A stretch of 64,000 bases of DNA from a virus (IMGVR_UViG_3300028835_001449:1-64000), one strand, 5' to 3'; numbered from the stretch's first letter, positions 42,346 to 50,789 are shown. Numbers and translations: made by a program. Notes: generated by a model not told the origin, from the letters alone.

Positions 42346-43160
42346 TTCGTCTTGTACCCCAATTCCTTGCAAAACCCACTCATCTCTGCCTTGATCACCA
42401 CCCTCTTCTCCTCCTCAAGTGCGGAAAACCTGTTAACAGGTGTCACAATTTTCGTACTCGTAATCTTCCGGCCCATAGCTGGAAGCTTGCCTTTTGCCGC
42501 CCGGAAAAGAATATGGTTAATGGCAGTTAAAGATGCAGTAGCTTTGAAATGTGCGAGGATAAGACCAAGAGTGTCCATTGGCCGAAGCAAAAACTCCTCG
42601 AATTTCACCTTCACCGATCTACCGTCAGGGAGTGCTTGAAGCAGTTCCTTCCGATGATACCGTTTTATCATATCACACAGTTGAGGTATCTCACCCGGGA
42701 AAATGTGCTTAGCCTGATCCCACGGATCATTATCTATGTGATGAAGAACTGAAGCTGTTAAATCGTAAGGATGGCGAAGCAAGATAATGAACTTGGCATC
42801 GGGAAACATTTCGGCAAGACGGTGATAATAAGGAGACAGAGATGGATGCTTCAGTACAGCCATTTTCTTGCCAAATCTCCCTGCCAATTCACGATAGAAA
42901 TGCTTAATAAAGAAAGCGGTTGATCTATCATACAAAGCTTTGATTTCCGCTTTTGGAATTTTAAGCGTCTCCTCATAATGCCTTTCGTAACGTGCTGTCT
43001 TAGCGATCAAGCGATAAAGATGATCAGGCTCCTCAAACCCGGTTTCGATTTCTTCGTGTCCTCGAAGAAGGGAGAGGAGCAATGTTGTGCCACTCCGGTT
43101 GAACCCAAGAATGAAGTGAACCGGGAACTCCCAGATTCTCTTCAACTCGTCTTCGGCCAT
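42342..43160 (-). CDS. PAPS-dependent sulfotransferase, Sulfotransfer_3-like (272 aa)
   Basis: 5'-PSB loop ILGFNRSGTTLLLSLL (about residue 17) and 3'-PB block FIILLRHPYDLTASV (about 130) identify a sulfotransferase of a different subfamily from the 248 aa enzyme. Uses PAPS made by the host. Start at 43160 with GGAGAGG upstream; a GTG at 43193 lacks a site. Two sulfotransferases with two Thr-type sulfatase-superfamily proteins in one phage is unusual. Confidence 0.85.
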   Translation of the reverse strand: MAEDELKRIWEFPVHFILGFNRSGTTLLLSLLRGHEEIETGFEEPDHLYRLIAKTARYERHYEETLKIPKAEIKALYDRSTAFFIKHFYRELAGRFGKKMAVLKHPSLSPYYHRLAEMFPDAKFIILLRHPYDLTASVLHHIDNDPWDQAKHIFPGEIPQLCDMIKRYHRKELLQALPDGRSVKVKFEEFLLRPMDTLGLILAHFKATASLTAINHILFRAAKGKLPAMGRKITSTKIVTPVNRFSALEEEKRVVIKAEMSGFCKELGYKTK

Positions 43161-43339
43161 AATGTTTTCCTCTCCCGCTTCCAATGTCGGCACGCCGACA
43201 TTGTTGGTCTTACCTTCTTCCGTCTCACCTTATGGTTCGTACAATACCACTCGCCGAACTCAGCTCGCATCTTTTCAAGGCAAGTTGGAAGAACTAAGAA
43301 CCAATGACAATTTTCGCACTTCTTTAAGCACTTCTTCAA
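43142..43339 (-). CDS. Small Cys-rich protein (65 aa)
   Basis: TTG start seven bases after AGAGG, 65 bp inside the end of the large glycosyltransferase gene. Layout C-x2-C-x2-F ... W-Y-C ... A-C-x2-W (CENCHWF, EWYCTNH, SACRHWKRE) is the same as in the 65 aa protein at 4457-4654 and in many phage orphan zinc proteins. An alternative is that the overlap is chance and the start is internal at 43270. Confidence 0.5.
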   Translation of the reverse strand: MKKCLKKCENCHWFLVLPTCLEKMRAEFGEWYCTNHKVRRKKVRPTMSACRHWKRERKTLWPKTS

Positions 43340-46067
43340 CTGATAACCTCTTTAAACAATCTGCATAATCAATATTCTCCTTCTCCCGATGAGGAGCATC
43401 GCCAAAACACAATGTCGAAAAATCACAAAAATCTTCCTCCAATGTTTGACAATGACCCTGAATCGGAATCATCGAAGGAAACATCTTAATAAATACCCTG
43501 CCATCACGATTACTGAATATTGTTAAGACCGGCTTGTCCAAAGCCCCTGCTACGTTTGATATACCTGTGTCGGGGGCGATAACAAAATCACACTCGGAAA
43601 TGAGTGCCGAAGCATGCCGGAATGAATAAGGATAAGCCCCAGACATTAACTTCTTTTTCTCATCAAGCACAATAATAGATAGACTCTCATCCTTCAATGC
43701 CCTAACTAACTCTTTCATATATGGCCATGTCTTCAGCTTGTTGCTTGCGGTCTGAGTAATACAAACTTTCTGACCCTTCGGCAGAGTCTTCCACATATCT
43801 CTCGCCCACTGTGCTTCATGCGGAAGGACAAAATAATCTGGCTTTAGTCCATCCTTGACACCCAACATATCGAGATAAATCTGCGTCCTCGGCCGCTGAA
43901 TATGCCCAAAATTTTGCATCTCCTGAAGCTCTACCCTGAATTCTAAATCTGTCAAATCTATTGAATAGTCGCCAACTTGTCTCGAAATACTATCACTCAC
44001 CTCATCAATATATGGATAAGATTGAAGAAGGGTCACGAACTCAGTTGGCACTACGTAAATAACTGTGACTGCCTGTCCGAACTGCTTCTTTAACGCCCTT
44101 GCCACAACTGTTATGAAAATGATGTCGCCATAGCCGCCCATTGCGCGCCTGACAATTACACGACACTTCTTCTCCCTCTCGATTATCTGATTTATCTCTT
44201 CGATAACGGTCATCCCTTTCACCCGAGTCTGCCATTCAATGCCCAAATTTCCAAGCCTCTGCTCTTCGTGAGGAAGAAATCCCCACTTCTCCTTATACCG
44301 CTTAATATTCCGTGCCCAGGTGACATCCTTGGTTCTCTTCGCCTCCACATTCATTGATTCGACGGCGCCGAGAGCATGATAAAACAAAGCCTGACTTGAA
44401 TGTAGAAACTTCTGACCAGCAAGTCGAATTCGAAGTGTGTAATCATTATCCTCGATGTATCTTGGGGTGAAGCTCTCATCAAACTTACCCACTTTTTCAA
44501 GACACTCCCTTGACAAGAGCGTTGCTGAATACGAACCCGCAGGAATATCTACAATTTCCTTCGTCTCCCAATCCGCATCTGATACGCCTTCATCAACTGC
44601 CCAAGGAGGAACATTTTTAATGGGACTAGACATACATCCAAAACACCCAGTCTTATCTGCTACGTTAATCAAGACATCCAATGTATCATAGCGAAGAACG
44701 AGGTCATTATTTAACAAAATCATATACTTGTAATTGCCCTTCAAACACTCATCAATACCGATATTCTGAGCGCTTGCGACACTCGACTGCTTGGACACAA
44801 ACTTAATGCCCTTCTCTTTCAACCATTCCTGAGTGCCGTCCGTTGACACATTATCCACAACAAACAGATCATAGTCATGCCAACACCGAATTGATGCTAT
44901 TGCCTTCTTCGTAAAAGATAAGAGATTGAAAGTTAACATTACGAGCAGTACACGCCGTGTATCTGTCTTCACCCGTTCAATCTCCGCTAACACAGTACTT
45001 GGATCGAGTGCCTCTAAACACTTCGAATACCCACCATCTTCTTTTTCTTTTGTTGACCTGCCTGGAATGCAGTCGAGTTTATGCCAGCAGGGTTGCTTCT
45101 TTAATTTAACTGTGCATGGTGCCTGAATAACCGATGCCTTCTCATAATCCTCACAGAAAATGTGACCATCTGTCGGGCCGTAAATGCCAATAATCTTTTT
45201 GTCCAGTGCTCCTGCCAAGTGTGAGTGAAGCGAATCATTAGTGACGACAATATCACACTGTTCTATTAACGCTGCCAGTTCTCTAATCGTATATTTAAAA
45301 GTAAAATCTTTTTCCCCCGTTTCATCAAGAATAATCACACCATAATCCCGTGTGCTAAGTTCCATAGCCACGTCAGCCATGAATGGATATGTCTTTGACC
45401 GAACGGATGCTCTCGTCTGAATTCCGACTAACGGGCGACGCAGCTTTCCAACAAACTTTTTTGCCCATTTTCGCTCGGCTGAAGACACGATGTATACCGG
45501 GCGTTTATCTATTGGATATAAGCCTAGCTGTGCTAAATAAATTGCCGTCCTGTTCTTTCTATGCCGTTTCTTTTCCCAATCCTTCGGTTCGCACTTCAAC
45601 TTGACATTATCTGTGTTAAGCAGGACATCATAACCCTTTGGTGTTTTCCCCTCTTCGATAATATAGATGTCACGAACGTATGGATTGAACTTCCAAAACG
45701 GCAGATATAACCTTGGAATCCGAATATCAACTATAGCTCGATCACCTAAAACATCCTTATATGCCTTTGGAATTGCTGTCGCAAGTACATGATCTCCTCT
45801 ATTCCCCACTGTCCGTTCAAGCAGAACAGTAACTTTGCCTTTCCTATCAAGCATCGCTTCTGCGTCCTTCTGGGCATTCCATAATTCGGGGCTGACAAAG
45901 TAAGCTGGAATATCCATCTTCTCCACGGTGTCCTTGAACTTTGTCTCACCGGGCATGACTGTTATCGGATCGCGATTAGAGTCATAGTAAACCTGTGGAG
46001 CTTTGCTCGTATTTGCATATAATAACCGCTTATACGACCGATAAAAACCTGTACCTTTTGCTCCCAA
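43275..46067 (-). CDS. Three-domain GT9-GT2-GT9 glycosyltransferase with N-terminal module (930 aa)
   Basis: Order of domains: the shared module (about residues 15-42, with APQVYYDSNRDPITVMPGE); a GT9 heptosyltransferase-like domain to about 340 (LLERTVGNRGDHVLATAIPK; VVTNDSLHSHLAGALDKK); a GT2 domain about 345-590 (LLVMLTFNLLSFTKKAIAS; VVDNVSTDGTQEW; LLNNDLVL; EDNDY); then a second GT9 from about 620 (VIVRRAMGGYGDIIFITV; IAPDTGISNVAGALDKP). TTG start at 46067 chosen because AGGA lies 6 nt upstream and the upstream gene stops at 46076; an ATG at 46124 would add 19 residues. It may build a three-sugar unit. The N-terminal module suggests docking. Confidence 0.82.
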   Translation of the reverse strand: MGAKGTGFYRSYKRLLYANTSKAPQVYYDSNRDPITVMPGETKFKDTVEKMDIPAYFVSPELWNAQKDAEAMLDRKGKVTVLLERTVGNRGDHVLATAIPKAYKDVLGDRAIVDIRIPRLYLPFWKFNPYVRDIYIIEEGKTPKGYDVLLNTDNVKLKCEPKDWEKKRHRKNRTAIYLAQLGLYPIDKRPVYIVSSAERKWAKKFVGKLRRPLVGIQTRASVRSKTYPFMADVAMELSTRDYGVIILDETGEKDFTFKYTIRELAALIEQCDIVVTNDSLHSHLAGALDKKIIGIYGPTDGHIFCEDYEKASVIQAPCTVKLKKQPCWHKLDCIPGRSTKEKEDGGYSKCLEALDPSTVLAEIERVKTDTRRVLLVMLTFNLLSFTKKAIASIRCWHDYDLFVVDNVSTDGTQEWLKEKGIKFVSKQSSVASAQNIGIDECLKGNYKYMILLNNDLVLRYDTLDVLINVADKTGCFGCMSSPIKNVPPWAVDEGVSDADWETKEIVDIPAGSYSATLLSRECLEKVGKFDESFTPRYIEDNDYTLRIRLAGQKFLHSSQALFYHALGAVESMNVEAKRTKDVTWARNIKRYKEKWGFLPHEEQRLGNLGIEWQTRVKGMTVIEEINQIIEREKKCRVIVRRAMGGYGDIIFITVVARALKKQFGQAVTVIYVVPTEFVTLLQSYPYIDEVSDSISRQVGDYSIDLTDLEFRVELQEMQNFGHIQRPRTQIYLDMLGVKDGLKPDYFVLPHEAQWARDMWKTLPKGQKVCITQTASNKLKTWPYMKELVRALKDESLSIIVLDEKKKLMSGAYPYSFRHASALISECDFVIAPDTGISNVAGALDKPVLTIFSNRDGRVFIKMFPSMIPIQGHCQTLEEDFCDFSTLCFGDAPHREKENIDYADCLKRLSVEEVLKEVRKLSLVLSSSNLP

Positions 46068-46075
46068 TTCCGTTC

Positions 46076-47044
46076 CTAACTTTTCCACATTACTTTCTCC
46101 AATGCTGAATTTACTGCTTCCCAAACCTTTGCCTTCGGCACTCTCATGCAGTCGATATTCATATGACAGGTATCAGCCTTTTCAAAACATGGAGTGCATC
46201 CCACCATTTCACTCATTGACACTTCAGATACCCCGTCGGGGAAGAGCGGATGATAACACAGCCGTTCCTTCCCACGGGTCGGACCTGACAGGAAAACAAC
46301 GGGGGTACGATAGAAATGTGCAATCCAAAGCGGCGCCGTGTCCATAGTTATAACTGCTCGTGCCTGCCTAATCTTATCCAATAACTCTTGCTCTGGAATA
46401 TGTTGATTATGATTGATATGACAAACCTTGTTAAACCGTGAAACCAGTTTTTTCTCAATGTATGATGCTGTTTCATCTTCCAAAGCTTTCTTACGTGTAT
46501 TGCCCGCAGAACAGAAGACCACACCATGCTTACCCGGTGAAATTTCTTCCTCGTTCCACACGGGCAACTCCCCCGATTTAAGTCCAAGAAATTCCCGATA
46601 GATGTCAACCCTGTGCTTTACTGAGTATTTTGGGTCTTGATGGTCCCGTTCTAAAATGTCATTGAGTATAATCCCCACATCATAGTGCTTGGGGTTTGTG
46701 TAAATCCTGTAGGAAATGGCATTAAAGACATCTCCTGATAGCTCTCTTAGAATAATGCTCGTCATGAAACGCCCACTTGTGACTAATACTACCTTTGACC
46801 CCGAGTATTTATCCTTGAACTCCCGCATAACAGGAATGAGCATAAGGATATCCCCCAAAGCATAGCTTCGAACAATTACATACGTTAAATTTGGTTTTAA
46901 ATAGGGCGTTATCTTATCAATACGATGAACATTTGGAATTGATGGCGGTGACGGCTGGATATCTACAATAAAATGTGGCGGAACCTCAATGGGTTCTCTG
47001 TTCTCATTATAAAACACCTGCAGACCGTTACCGTTGTAAATCAC
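46076..47044 (-). CDS. GT9 heptosyltransferase-like protein with N-terminal module (322 aa)
   Basis: GT9 core: VIVRSYALGDILMLIPVMRE, VVFCSAGNTRKKALEDETAS and AVITMDTAPLWIAHFYRTPV, the nucleotide-sugar-binding D-T/S-A/G motif of ADP-heptose:LPS transferases. The first 25 residues (YNGNGLQVFYNENREPIEV) carry the recurring module in a shortened form. GTG start at 47044 chosen with GAGG 5 nt upstream. First gene of the island, immediately after the capsid terminator hairpin. A C-x-x-C pair (VGCTPCF) near the end is odd. Confidence 0.82.
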   Translation of the reverse strand: MIYNGNGLQVFYNENREPIEVPPHFIVDIQPSPPSIPNVHRIDKITPYLKPNLTYVIVRSYALGDILMLIPVMREFKDKYSGSKVVLVTSGRFMTSIILRELSGDVFNAISYRIYTNPKHYDVGIILNDILERDHQDPKYSVKHRVDIYREFLGLKSGELPVWNEEEISPGKHGVVFCSAGNTRKKALEDETASYIEKKLVSRFNKVCHINHNQHIPEQELLDKIRQARAVITMDTAPLWIAHFYRTPVVFLSGPTRGKERLCYHPLFPDGVSEVSMSEMVGCTPCFEKADTCHMNIDCMRVPKAKVWEAVNSALEKVMWKS

Positions 47045-47065
47045 CAGCACCTCGGTTAAATAGCA

Positions 47066-47095
47066 GAGAGGACTCCCTGCGAAAGAAGTCCTCTC
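47066..47095 (-). terminator. Hairpin after the major capsid gene
   Basis: GAGAGGACT and AGTCCTCTC form a perfect 9-bp stem around a 12-nt loop, 39 nt beyond the capsid stop. On the minus strand TGCTATTTAA follows, a short U-rich run. It could attenuate transcription into the glycan island, and it lies 15 nt before the first island start region. Confidence 0.55.
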
Positions 47096-47133
47096 GCTTA
47101 TTTTTAAAAGCCTGAACTCAAACTCGGTTAAAC

Positions 47134-48351
47134 TTACGAGCTGGATATGTTGATAGTTGCCAAGCCGTCTTTGATAAGAGTTCCGTATGCAAATCGACTC
47201 ATCAATCCCTTGCGGGGGATGAAGTCATTAGGGTCAACAATCTTCGGGGTCATATAGAGTGGAATGTACGGAGAGAAGAATCCAACTGCATCTGTCCAAG
47301 TCGAACCTTTATAACCCATCAGCATAGTTCCTGGATTAGCCCAATACGGATCTTTGTAAACGTTGAACCTGTTATTGAGTGTTCCTTCTAAAACTCTGCC
47401 AATCGAACCTGTGGTTGTGTCTGGTGATTCGGTGTATTTGAACTCTTCGAGCTTTTCGAGCCTGACAATGTCATCGGGATGACCGATGATCCAAGTTCCT
47501 GGTCTGTAGCGTTTCTTGAAAATGAGATTTGAGCAGTCACACACTGCTTCATACAGAGTTTTCTTATAGGCTGTTCGATCAATGGTTTTGACATCCTGAG
47601 TGAGCCATCCACTTGGGTTCCAGGTAACGGTTCCGGCACCTGTACCACTTCCACTTCCAGTTCCACCTGCACCTGCTAAGAGAGCGGCAATAACAAGACC
47701 ATCGATTTCTCGAATGATCTGATCCTGCAGAGCTTTCATAAGTTCTGTTTCTGCACTGAGCCTGTGATATGCCATTAAGTCTTGCTCTAACTCAATGGTC
47801 CATTTCGCTTTCAGAGCCTTTTCAATTGCACTGATGGTTTCGTCGGTTATCTCCAGATCGAGTTCTTTTACGGCAGCTCCGGCTTTGGTTTCGACTCTGG
47901 TGGCATAGTCTTTGTCACGAACATCGGCAACGGAATCCGCAGCACTTCCACCTGATGGTGCTGTGGTATACGTGAAGTCGAGATAGAAAATTTTAGCATC
48001 GGGTTGAGAAATGGGCTGAATTGACACTAAATCCATGGCAATCAGCTTGGCAAAGATTTTTCTGACAAGGGGCATAGCAATGGTAACGAACGAAGAGATG
48101 TCACCCGTCCATGTGGTTGCTTCGTCGATCATGGCATTGGCTTGGTTTTCCAAGCACCGAGCTAGAACATAATCCTTGCTATCGAGGTCTTTCTCCCTGA
48201 TAGCATTCTGATCGAGGTCTTCTGTCAACGCTTCATAACTGTCACCGAAGAATTTTACGGGGTCCTCCTTGAGCAATGCGAGTTCGGGGTTCTCATCCAT
48301 CTGAGATTCATACCGGGCTTTGAATCTGTCTGTGGCTGTTGATCGCTTCAT
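47134..48351 (-). CDS. Major capsid protein, T4 gp23-like (405 aa)
   Basis: The segment FVTIAMPLVRKIFAKLIAMD, followed by LVSIQPISQPDAKIFYLDF, is the hallmark of gp23-type HK97-fold capsid proteins. The C-terminal part (LMGYKGSTWTDAVGFFSPYI) matches the A-domain end. A Gly/Ser/Thr-rich loop (GAGGTGSGSGTGAGT, about residues 228-242) lies where gp23 proteins have an inserted domain. The N-terminal 60 residues are probably removed by the protease next door. Start overlaps the protease-scaffold stop as TAATG behind GGAGG. Confidence 0.9.
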   Translation of the reverse strand: MKRSTATDRFKARYESQMDENPELALLKEDPVKFFGDSYEALTEDLDQNAIREKDLDSKDYVLARCLENQANAMIDEATTWTGDISSFVTIAMPLVRKIFAKLIAMDLVSIQPISQPDAKIFYLDFTYTTAPSGGSAADSVADVRDKDYATRVETKAGAAVKELDLEITDETISAIEKALKAKWTIELEQDLMAYHRLSAETELMKALQDQIIREIDGLVIAALLAGAGGTGSGSGTGAGTVTWNPSGWLTQDVKTIDRTAYKKTLYEAVCDCSNLIFKKRYRPGTWIIGHPDDIVRLEKLEEFKYTESPDTTTGSIGRVLEGTLNNRFNVYKDPYWANPGTMLMGYKGSTWTDAVGFFSPYIPLYMTPKIVDPNDFIPRKGLMSRFAYGTLIKDGLATINISSS

Positions 48352-49070
48352 TATTTTTCCTCCTTCTTCTTGGATTTGATACCGGCGCGAGCTTTAACCC
48401 GCTCCTTAATGCCATCACCTTCGGCTACTTCCTCTTCGGTTTCATGTTCACCTTTACCTTTACCCTTTGGTTCACCATTCTCCTTCTCAAGAGCTGTGAT
48501 GAGTTCGGTATAAGTTTTGAGACCCTCATCGACGTCCTCAATGGTTTTGCAGTCCTTCAACTTATCCCTCAACACATCCTTGAGAGGATGCTTCTCGGTT
48601 TTCACTAACAAATGAGCCTGGGCTTCATCCTTTGCCTTTTCTTTTTCGAGTTCGGCGAGTTTGTCTTCCTTTGTTTTTAAGGCCGCCTTGTTTGCTTCAG
48701 CCTCCCGCTCGAGTTCTACTACCTTCAATTTTGCAGCTGCGAGGATTTCATCTTCTGTCTCACCTTCAGATTCTGCTTTAAGATATTCTCCGCTTCGAAG
48801 CAAGTCAACAATGGATTCAATGGTTGCAAGATGACGCTCTATTTCGGCATCCTTTTCTGTCACTTCGGCTTCAAGGTCAGTAATACGAGTTTCGCATGCT
48901 GTCTTTTCTCCTTCGAGCTTGGTTATCGCTTTCTGCTCATCAGTCGACTCTGCCTCTTTTTCAACCTCTTTCTTGATGGTTTTGCGCTCTTCTTCGATGA
49001 TTTCCTTTAAGGCATCGGGATTTTCCTTCCTCAGCTCATCGGCAGTTAAATCTTTTAATTCTTTCTTCAT
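48351..49070 (-). CDS. Nested in-frame scaffold protein (239 aa)
   Basis: Predicted internal translation product of the protease-scaffold gene, starting at ATG 49070 six bases after CGGAGGAG. Consists entirely of the charged coiled-coil scaffold region plus a basic tail (KARAGIKSKKKEEK). The arrangement mirrors the lambda C/Nu3 nested pair. Confidence 0.55.
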   Translation of the reverse strand: MKKELKDLTADELRKENPDALKEIIEEERKTIKKEVEKEAESTDEQKAITKLEGEKTACETRITDLEAEVTEKDAEIERHLATIESIVDLLRSGEYLKAESEGETEDEILAAAKLKVVELEREAEANKAALKTKEDKLAELEKEKAKDEAQAHLLVKTEKHPLKDVLRDKLKDCKTIEDVDEGLKTYTELITALEKENGEPKGKGKGEHETEEEVAEGDGIKERVKARAGIKSKKKEEK

Positions 49071-49652
49071 TGGAGTCTCCTCCGTATCTAAATTTTGTTC
49101 CAGTGCCTGCTCAATGACCTTTGTTACACGGGCATTTCGCACACTAGGATCGATTACAAAATCGATCGAATCAAACCTATACCCTAGTTGTATTACCGAA
49201 ACATCACCTACACCTTTTATCTTAGTTGATTTTGACTGTCCTTTACCTCTAGACGAGAAGCCTGGCCTTCCGCCAGCTCTCAATATTTCCTGAATAATTT
49301 CACCCTGTGGGGTGTTAAAAACGAGCATTTCCCCCATCAACTTGTTTGACTCTGCATCCTTCCACCACAATTTCCTGAGAAGATGGGATGAATCACCTAA
49401 CTTTCCTCTCCATTCTGGATGATCTACCTCGCCAAATACACGACCACTTGCCATCTTCTGCTTTGCCGCTCTCATAGCTTCGGCGAGAACGGCTTTTGGA
49501 TACTTTCGCTTATTTTGATTTACAATCTCAGCTTCTTGAACAACCCCCTGTACACGCATACGTTTTTCGCCTGACTCTTCATCTTCCTCCTCGTCGAACG
49601 TCAAGTCAGACCAATAAATATCACGTATCTCTATAATCTTCTCACCGTCCAT
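48351..49652 (-). CDS. Prohead protease fused to scaffold, gp21-like (433 aa)
   Basis: Residues 1-190 are a gp21-type serine protease: GRVFGEVDHPEW holds the catalytic His (about 77), and PGFSSRGKG the Ser (about 131). Residues 200-433 are a Glu/Lys-rich coiled coil that fits a scaffold. An internal ATG at 49070 (MKKELKDLTADE) has its own GGAGGAG site at six bases, so a 239 aa scaffold-only protein is probably made in frame. It directs capsid assembly and maturation cleavage. Confidence 0.88.
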   Translation of the reverse strand: MDGEKIIEIRDIYWSDLTFDEEEDEESGEKRMRVQGVVQEAEIVNQNKRKYPKAVLAEAMRAAKQKMASGRVFGEVDHPEWRGKLGDSSHLLRKLWWKDAESNKLMGEMLVFNTPQGEIIQEILRAGGRPGFSSRGKGQSKSTKIKGVGDVSVIQLGYRFDSIDFVIDPSVRNARVTKVIEQALEQNLDTEETPMKKELKDLTADELRKENPDALKEIIEEERKTIKKEVEKEAESTDEQKAITKLEGEKTACETRITDLEAEVTEKDAEIERHLATIESIVDLLRSGEYLKAESEGETEDEILAAAKLKVVELEREAEANKAALKTKEDKLAELEKEKAKDEAQAHLLVKTEKHPLKDVLRDKLKDCKTIEDVDEGLKTYTELITALEKENGEPKGKGKGEHETEEEVAEGDGIKERVKARAGIKSKKKEEK

Positions 49653-49687
49653 GCGTGAGCCTCCTTTCTGTTAGATTTCCAGAACAC

Positions 49688-49703
49688 ATTGCAGTTGTCA
49701 ACC
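49688..49703 (-). promoter_or_regulatory. Repeated late-promoter-like element, copy 2
   Basis: GGTTGACAACTGCAAT on the minus strand, 35 nt before the ATG of the protease-scaffold gene. It contains a consensus TTGACA, but no TATAAT-like -10 follows at 16-18 nt (AAATCT is there), pointing to a phage-specific or activator-dependent promoter. Confidence 0.55.
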
Positions 49704-49737
49704 TTTTCCTAAATAAACCGTCAACCTCCTACCTTAC

Positions 49738-49800
49738 GGTATCTCCAAAGTCGGCGTTATAGAAAGCCCCTTCGGCGGGGTTGTGTGGACCGCAGCTACA
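49738..49800 (-). pseudogene. Remnant of a duplicated virion-protein C-terminus
   Basis: In the gap before the protease gene a minus-strand frame reads AAVHTTPPKGLSITPTLEIP and stops. The gene at 50328-50774 ends VAVHTTPPKGLTVSAIFI. Nine residues are identical but the DNA differs at third positions. The frame has no start codon; an ATG after a perfect AAGGAGG is followed at once by TAG in another frame. It is the decayed end of an old duplicate or a frameshifted gene. Confidence 0.45.
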
Positions 49801-49813
49801 TTTTAGCCTCCTT

Positions 49814-50323
49814 TTAAATAATCATCATGACTGGACCCTTGTATGTTTTGGGATCGGGAACTTCGAGTTCCATCAAGGTTATCCTAATCTCCTCGCCTGC
49901 TCCAATTATGTTGTACGCAAAATGAACCTCAAGTGCGGAATAATCTGTAATCAACTCAGCCTCCTCTCCTCCCAATACGGATCTGATGTCAAACGAGTAG
50001 TCTATCCTAGGCATCGCCTTCTTACTGTATAACTGCTTAATCAATGTTTCTCCTTGATACAGCCATCCATCAAGACTTTCACCTTTTCCTGAACCGATCG
50101 CCCTCGCCCACATTGTAAATATATGGTCAGGACTAGATCTTACACGTGGCTCTTCGACCTCGCTTAGACCAAGTTTTATCAAACCATTTCCTTCAACACA
50201 TTTAATATACGAAGCATCGTCGTCTCTGATTTCATCGTCCACGGCTTCGTGGTGAGTAGGCGCACCGATCACTGCCCACCCAGCACTGTCTATCGTACTG
50301 TTAGGTCGTGCTATTTGACTCAT
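49814..50323 (-). CDS. Probable virion accessory protein (169 aa)
   Basis: Strand-rich protein (SAGWAVIGAPTHHEAVDDEI ... LEVHFAYNIIGAGEEIRITL) ahead of the protease-scaffold gene. Composition suits a capsid decoration or head-fibre protein. Stop lies 110 bp from the promoter element. No family recognised. Confidence 0.5.
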   Translation of the reverse strand: MSQIARPNSTIDSAGWAVIGAPTHHEAVDDEIRDDDASYIKCVEGNGLIKLGLSEVEEPRVRSSPDHIFTMWARAIGSGKGESLDGWLYQGETLIKQLYSKKAMPRIDYSFDIRSVLGGEEAELITDYSALEVHFAYNIIGAGEEIRITLMELEVPDPKTYKGPVMMII

Positions 50324-50327
50324 CTTA

Positions 50328-50774
50328 CTATATGAAAATCGCAGATACGGTCAGCCCTTTGGGCGGTGTCGTATGCACAGCAACAACGTCGGCACGGATT
50401 GTATCTCCTGTCAGGATTTCAGACTGGGCCGGGTCTATCTCACAGTTATCTGCCCACCATACGTCGCCTATCTGTATGTTCGTTATGAACATGTAATAAT
50501 TACTCCCTTCCCTTCTCTTTGCCAGTCGAACATCTGTAGAGCCAGTTATCCCTTTGCTGTTGCCCACTGATGCTATAGCGGCAACCAGATTCATGCCGTT
50601 CATGGCGGTGGGGACGACAAACATCGTCGGCCCGGGATTGGCCATATTTACGGATACATCCCTCTCAAATAAACAGATACCGAATCCTCTGTCACTTCCA
50701 ATTCCTACGTGGCTATGTAAGTCTGTTAATCCTCCACCAACCAAATCGGCATGTCCAAAAAGGACCTTGCCCAT
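50328..50774 (-). CDS. Probable capsid decoration protein (148 aa)
   Basis: Gly-rich start (MGKVLFGHADLVGGGLTDLHS) and a beta-rich body; the C-terminus TTPPKGLTVSAIFI has a nearly identical relic at 49738-49800. Location between the head accessory genes suggests a head surface protein. Function inferred from position. Confidence 0.5.
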   Translation of the reverse strand: MGKVLFGHADLVGGGLTDLHSHVGIGSDRGFGICLFERDVSVNMANPGPTMFVVPTAMNGMNLVAAIASVGNSKGITGSTDVRLAKRREGSNYYMFITNIQIGDVWWADNCEIDPAQSEILTGDTIRADVVAVHTTPPKGLTVSAIFI

Positions 50775-50789
50775 CGAGCCTCACTAAAA

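Noticed and set aside
49741-49790. CCCC-GCCGAA-GGGG stem as a terminator
   Set aside because: The same sequence is a coding relic of the 148 aa protein's end; the T-tract is only three bases.
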